This document shows positions 60,043 through 64,000 of a stretch of 64,000 nt of DNA, piece by piece. Positions within the stretch are counted from its first letter, which is position 1. The number at the start of each line of letters is the position of its first letter. The notes beneath the pieces were generated by a model. The model was not told the DNA's origin. It made no database searches and saw only the letters and a program-made list of their open reading frames with translations. The DNA is from Eubacteriaceae bacterium (GTDB taxonomy: Bacteria; Bacillota; Clostridia; Lachnospirales; Lachnospiraceae). The stretch covers positions 558,001 through 622,000 of the forward strand of contig CABJBF010000002.1 in the NCBI GenBank assembly GCA_902363805.1, read 5' to 3'. The position numbers were made by a program, and so were the translations under genes.

Positions 60043-60921
60043 TTATTTATTCTTTATTGGCAACTGTGCAAGAACAATTGCAGCAAACATACATATACAA
60101 CCATATATTTCACGCTGAGTCAACTGCTGATCTAAAATTAAAAGCCCTGCAATTGCAGATACAACTGACTCTAAACTCAAAATTAAAGATGCAACCGTTG
60201 GATTAACATTTCTTTGTCCTACAACCTGTAGTGTATATCCAATTCCAGTTGAAACAATGCCTGCATACAATATCGGCTGCCATGCAGCTAATATATATTG
60301 AACCTGTGGCTGTTCTGCTGTCATCATAAACACACCACTTAAAATGCCACATACAAAAAACTGAACACATGATATTTTTACCGGATCTGCTTTTGTATTG
60401 AAATAATCAATTACCAAAATATGAAGGGCAAACATTAATGCACATATAATTTCATATATATCGCCTTTGGCAATTGTAAATGAGTCAGAAGAAATCGACA
60501 ACAAATAAATTCCTACAACTGCTAATACAACTCCAAGCCAAATATGTATTCCTGTTTTCTTTCTTAAAAACATAGTTGACAATACAGGTACTAACACTAT
60601 GTACATTGCTGTGAGAAAACCTGCTTTTCCGACCTCAGTATATTGAATTCCTATCTGTTGAAATGTCATCCCACCAAAAAGGCATAATCCACAACACAAT
60701 CCTCCAATAAATACTGCTTCCGTACTCTTTTTTGATTTTTTACTTCCTTTACCCATAACCATAATATATATGGCTAAAAATATGCCTCCGACAATACATC
60801 GGGAAAAGTTAAATGTAAATGGCTGAACAAAATTCATTCCAACACTCTGTGCTACAAATCCACTTCCCCAAATTATTGCTGTAAGAAGTAACAACAACGG
60901 ATTAATTATTTTATCCTTCAT
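60043..60921 (-). CDS. EamA family (DMT) transporter
   Basis: This is a drug/metabolite transporter family permease, probably exporting an amino acid or other small metabolite. The 292-residue protein has two EamA repeats and about ten helices, beginning LLLLTAIIWGSGFVAQSVG. The second repeat starts near IYEIICALMFALHILVIDYF. The LSLESVVSAIAGLLILDQ segment near the C-terminus is a family feature. The substrate cannot be read. GGGAGAA precedes the ATG. Confidence 0.88.
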   Translation of the reverse strand: MKDKIINPLLLLLTAIIWGSGFVAQSVGMNFVQPFTFNFSRCIVGGIFLAIYIMVMGKGSKKSKKSTEAVFIGGLCCGLCLFGGMTFQQIGIQYTEVGKAGFLTAMYIVLVPVLSTMFLRKKTGIHIWLGVVLAVVGIYLLSISSDSFTIAKGDIYEIICALMFALHILVIDYFNTKADPVKISCVQFFVCGILSGVFMMTAEQPQVQYILAAWQPILYAGIVSTGIGYTLQVVGQRNVNPTVASLILSLESVVSAIAGLLILDQQLTQREIYGCICMFAAIVLAQLPIKNK

Positions 60922-60963
60922 AATTTTCTCCCAAAAACAAAAATTAATTTATACATACATATA

Positions 60964-60985
60964 GGGAGCCTCTATTGAAGCCCCC
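60964..60985 (-). terminator. Weak hairpin after the HAD phosphatase gene
   Basis: On the minus strand GGGGGCTTC pairs with GAGGCTCCC (G-U pairs). No T-run follows, so termination is uncertain. Confidence 0.35.
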
Positions 60986-60995
60986 TTTGTCTTCA

Positions 60996-61730
60996 TTAAA
61001 TATTCGGAAGAGTGTCTATATATTCCCTAAACACTTTCCAATTTCCTTTTTTATATTGAGAAATATCTTTTTTCTTACTGTTGATTAGACATTCATTAAG
61101 TAAAAATACATCCATGCCAATTTCTAATGCACACATGTCTTCATCTACATCATTACCAACCATCAGACAATCTTCAGCATCCTTATCTAATGTCTTTAGC
61201 AAATGTCTGTAGTAATTCAGATTAGGTTTGCTAAAGCACGAATTCTCATATGTAGTAACATGCAAAAATTCATCCGGTTCAAATCCTGCCCAACTAAGTC
61301 TTTCATATGTTGCAACCTGCGGATATAAAGGATTAGTTGCTACAACAATCTGATATCCTTTACTTTTAAGTAAATCAACACATTCATTAGCAAGACTGTC
61401 AGGTCTTGTATTAAATCTTGCCACCTGAAAATCACTCTTGTAAAACTTAGTCATTTCTCTTTCTATCTTAATTCTTTTTCTACGTTCTAATTTTTTCCCG
61501 TCGTCCGAAAAATATTTTTCAAAAACATTCCAAAAACATTCTTCATTTGTTATGTAGCCTTCGTTAGCAACCATGGCTTTTGTTCCGGCCCATAAACATT
61601 TTTTAATCTTCTCAGGATCAAATCCTAACGTTTCAAATCTTGACTCTAACGCCTTAAAATATGTATCCATAAAATCATCCATATTCATTGGTAAAAGCGT
61701 TCCGTCTAAATCAAACAGTACTGTATTCAT
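60996..61730 (-). CDS. HAD superfamily phosphatase
   Basis: This is a haloacid-dehalogenase-fold hydrolase. The 244-residue protein has motif I FDLDGTLLPM at the N-terminus, an inserted helical cap, motif II VVATNP, a Lys in CFSKPNLNYY as motif III, and motif IV MVGNDVDEDMCA. The substrate is unknown; the cap type suggests a small phosphorylated metabolite. It starts 14 bases after yebC and is likely co-transcribed. Confidence 0.85.
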   Translation of the reverse strand: MNTVLFDLDGTLLPMNMDDFMDTYFKALESRFETLGFDPEKIKKCLWAGTKAMVANEGYITNEECFWNVFEKYFSDDGKKLERRKRIKIEREMTKFYKSDFQVARFNTRPDSLANECVDLLKSKGYQIVVATNPLYPQVATYERLSWAGFEPDEFLHVTTYENSCFSKPNLNYYRHLLKTLDKDAEDCLMVGNDVDEDMCALEIGMDVFLLNECLINSKKKDISQYKKGNWKVFREYIDTLPNI

Positions 61731-61744
61731 ATTTTTCCTTTTAT

Positions 61745-62473
61745 TTATTCATCCCAATTGTGGAAAACTTCCTGTACGTCATCATCTTCATCTAATAAGT
61801 CGATAATTCTATTCATCTTCTTAATAGCTTCTTCGTCAGTAAGTGTTACATAATTCTGTGGAATCATTGTAACTTCTGCTTCTGTCATCTTAACACCAGC
61901 TGCTTCTAATGCTTCTCTTACTGCACTAAATTCTTCAGGCTGAGTAAGAACTTCATAGCATTCTTCTTCATCTGAGAAATCTTCTGCACCTGCATCAAGT
62001 GCAATCATCATTAACTCATCTGCTTCCATATCACATTCTTCTTTGTCAATTATAATCTGACCTTTTTTATCGAACATAAAAGATACACATCCCTGAGTTC
62101 CAACGTTTCCGCCACCCTTAGTAAATGCATTTCTGACATTAGCTGCTGTCCTGTTTTTATTATCTGTTAACGCATCAACGATAATAGCTGTTCCGTTAGG
62201 ACCATATCCTTCGTATGTAACTGATTCATAATTAACTGCATTAACATTACCTGCAGCCTTCTTAATTCCACGTTCAATTGTATCGTTAGGCATATTGTTA
62301 GCCTTAGCCTTAGCAATAACATCACGAAGCTTACTGTTATTATCCGGATCAGCTCCGCCTTCCTTTACTGCAACTGCAATTTCTTTACCAATGATGGTAA
62401 ACATCTTTCCTTTTGCTGCGTCATTTTTTTCTTTTTTATGCTTAATATTAGCAAATTTTGAATGTCCTGACAT
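61745..62473 (-). CDS. yebC: YebC/PmpR family protein
   Basis: YebC-family proteins act as DNA-binding regulators or, for some members, as translation factors helping with polyproline stalls. The 242-residue protein starts [20 protein letters not shown], has [16 protein letters not shown] and [20 protein letters not shown] with [18 protein letters not shown], and ends with an acidic tail. Length and motifs are standard for the longer subgroup. GAGAGGAT precedes the ATG. Confidence 0.95.
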   Translation of the reverse strand: MSGHSKFANIKHKKEKNDAAKGKMFTIIGKEIAVAVKEGGADPDNNSKLRDVIAKAKANNMPNDTIERGIKKAAGNVNAVNYESVTYEGYGPNGTAIIVDALTDNKNRTAANVRNAFTKGGGNVGTQGCVSFMFDKKGQIIIDKEECDMEADELMMIALDAGAEDFSDEEECYEVLTQPEEFSAVREALEAAGVKMTEAEVTMIPQNYVTLTDEEAIKKMNRIIDLLDEDDDVQEVFHNWDE

Positions 62474-62599
62474 TTATATATCCTCTCTTCCGTATTTATA
62501 ACTTATAACAGGATTTAATCCTGATTTTCATTGTGTCTTAATCAAAACACACACTATAAAAATATATCATTTTATCTATTATTAGTCAACTTTTGCAAA

Positions 62600-62947
62600 T
62601 TATGTATTGAGTTCTAAACTTATAGCTAATGCCTCATTGACTGCACTTAAGATTTCATCATCTAAATGACATACCTTATCCTTCAATCTTTTTTTATCTA
62701 TCGTTCTTAACTGTTCTAATAAAATAACTGAATCTTTTATTATATTATACTTATGCGAATCAACCTCAACATGAGTTGGCAGTTTCGCCTTATTCATCTT
62801 TGACGTAATTGCTGCAATAATAACAGTCGGACTGTGTTTATTTCCTGTATCATTCTGAATAATAAGCACAGGTCTTATTCCACCCTGTTCTGACCCAATT
62901 ACAGGTCTTAAGTCAGCGTAATAAATATCACCACGTCTAATAACCAT
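62600..62947 (-). CDS. MazF/PemK-type endoribonuclease toxin
   Basis: MazF toxins cleave mRNA at short single-stranded sites. From the internal ATG (GGAGTGTGG before it) the protein has 115 residues: [20 protein letters not shown], the [20 protein letters not shown] core with the conserved Arg, [18 protein letters not shown] and [13 protein letters not shown]. This matches NdoA of B. subtilis, also encoded after alr. However, the 90-base gap before it has no antitoxin gene. A longer frame starting at 63016 is unlikely. Confidence 0.9.
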   Translation of the reverse strand: MVIRRGDIYYADLRPVIGSEQGGIRPVLIIQNDTGNKHSPTVIIAAITSKMNKAKLPTHVEVDSHKYNIIKDSVILLEQLRTIDKKRLKDKVCHLDDEILSAVNEALAISLELNT

Positions 62948-62967
62948 ATCCACACTCCAAAAAATAG

Positions 62968-62983
62968 ATTGTGTTAACACAAT
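62968..62983. promoter_or_regulatory. Palindrome between alr and mazF
   Basis: ATTGTGTTAACACAAT is a perfect 16-bp palindrome about 20 bases before the mazF start. On the minus strand it is followed by CTATTTTTT, so it could be either an operator or a weak terminator of alr. Confidence 0.5.
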
Positions 62984-63037
62984 TATATTATTCCACTTTT
63001 CAAAATGTGTATTCATTTTTGGAAAAATTTAATTATT

Positions 63038-64000
63038 TTACAGATCAACGTCATATCTGTCATCAAAGTAATCTTTTGTTCCAACTATTTTGTCATCTTT
63101 AACATAAACTCTTGGAATACGTTTGCTTAAGTCACATACAAATTCATAATTGAAGGTTCCTGCTAATGCTGCTAATTCATCAACTGTTATTTCTTCGTCT
63201 CCTTCTTTTCCAATAAGAGTTACCTTATCTCCTTCTTTAACATCCATTCCCGTAACATCAACCATAAATTGATCCATGCATACTCTACCCACAATATTTA
63301 CTTTTCTGCCATTAATGAGTACATATCCTTTATTGCTAAGATTTCTCTGATATCCGTCCCCATATCCAAGTGGAATTGTAGCAATTTTCATATCATGAGG
63401 TGCTATATAAGTCTGTCCGTAACTTATTCCTCTTCCTTTTTTAATTGTTTTTACGTAAACTACATGACTGTGAAGAGATAATGCAGGATATAGTTTCATA
63501 TTTTCACGGCTCATTTCATCTGATGGATACAATCCATACATTGAAATTCCTGCTCTTGACAATGATAATGAAGTCTTTGGCATTTCCATCATTGCTGCAC
63601 TATTTGCACACTGATGTATCGGAATCTTAACTCCATTTTTTTCTACTTCATCAACAAAATTTACAAACTCATCAAACTGCTTGTCAGCAAATGACTTGTC
63701 AACATAGTCTGCTTTTGCAAAATGTGTAAATATAGATTCTATTTTTATAAAAGGAAGTTTGTTTATTTCAACAATTTCTTTTACTGCATCACTTCCCGGA
63801 ATATAACCAATTCTGCTCATTCCCGTGTCAACAGCAATATTAATCTTTACTTCTTTGCCAAGTTTTTGTGCGTGCTTTGATAATTTTGTTGCCATTTCTA
63901 AAGAAAAAATTGCTGGAATTAATTCTTTTTCTATAATCATATCGTACGATGATTCATCCGCATAACCTAATAAAAATGTAGGTTTATTAAGTCCATGATT
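63038..64000 (-). CDS. alr: Alanine racemase, partial
   Basis: Alr is the PLP enzyme that supplies D-alanine for peptidoglycan. The N-terminal part, including the PLP Lys, is beyond the right edge; 320 codons are visible and the frame runs in open to base 64000. Landmarks are IAVDTGMSRIGY, HQCANSAAMM, RAGISMYGLYPSDE, SYGQTYIA with the second catalytic Tyr, PLGYGDGYQR and GRVCMDQFMVDVTG. It is followed by mazF. It complements dapF, murE and the carboxypeptidases elsewhere in the window. Confidence 0.97.
   Translation of the reverse strand, partial: NHGLNKPTFLLGYADESSYDMIIEKELIPAIFSLEMATKLSKHAQKLGKEVKINIAVDTGMSRIGYIPGSDAVKEIVEINKLPFIKIESIFTHFAKADYVDKSFADKQFDEFVNFVDEVEKNGVKIPIHQCANSAAMMEMPKTSLSLSRAGISMYGLYPSDEMSRENMKLYPALSLHSHVVYVKTIKKGRGISYGQTYIAPHDMKIATIPLGYGDGYQRNLSNKGYVLINGRKVNIVGRVCMDQFMVDVTGMDVKEGDKVTLIGKEGDEEITVDELAALAGTFNYEFVCDLSKRIPRVYVKDDKIVGTKDYFDDRYDVDL

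Overview
The window reads as chromosomal DNA of a low-GC, anaerobic, endospore-forming Firmicute, most likely a Lachnospiraceae-type Clostridium relative. GC looks like roughly 30-33 % by eye. The evidence is a complete spoIIIAA-AH operon, spoIVB, spo0A, DacB- and DacF-type carboxypeptidases and CotF-like coat genes, together with a biotin-dependent sodium-pump decarboxylase cluster and meso-DAP peptidoglycan genes. No rRNA, tRNA, CRISPR array, prophage or insertion sequence is visible. Nearly all genes lie on the minus strand; the plus-strand exceptions are aroF, rqcH, a polysaccharide deacetylase gene and rlmH.

Layout from left to right. 1-4.8 kb: a decarboxylase/transcarboxylase operon (12S-like carboxyltransferase, OadG, biotin carrier, OadB, OadA, the last cut by the window edge). 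4.9-9.2 kb: dapF-murE-asnB, a DAP and peptidoglycan unit in which AsnB may amidate meso-DAP. 9.4-16.1 kb: dacB, scpB-scpA, dacF, an LTA-synthase-type enzyme and a uridine phosphorylase. 16.3-22.1 kb: deoB, aroF (opposite strand), xerD, a SpoIIM-like membrane gene, nudF and proC. The deoB-xerD-spoIIM-nudF order resembles Bacillus subtilis. 22.2-25.7 kb: rny, recX and an SOS-controlled recA. 26-31.9 kb: a subgroup-Ic aspartate aminotransferase, cinA-C, pgsA, rimO, rpoZ, gmk and yicC. 32.1-36.2 kb: rqcH, two coat-protein genes, a decaying tandem repeat and glgA.

36.3-53.1 kb is a conserved sporulation and housekeeping block. In transcription order it reads spoIIIAA-AH, asp23, nusB, xseA, xseB, ispA, dxs, tlyA, nadK, argR, recN, spoIVB, an SseB-FHA fusion and spo0A. 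53.3-64 kb holds a secreted polysaccharide deacetylase, pfkA, a zinc-ribbon membrane protein, a four-copy 67-68 bp tandem repeat in front of rlmH, a polar amino acid ABC transporter, an EamA transporter, a HAD phosphatase, yebC, and mazF next to alr (cut by the right edge).

I did not find a clearly novel multi-gene defence or mobile system. The features most worth a second look are: the mix of transcarboxylase and sodium-pump subunits; the dapF-murE-asnB linkage; the palindrome-rich aroF leader; hairpins that overlap start signals (dacF, glnH); a possibly leaderless spoIIIAA; the tandem repeat arrays; a MazF without an adjacent antitoxin; and the SseB-FHA gene between spoIVB and spo0A. Start codons were chosen from ribosome binding sites where these were informative.
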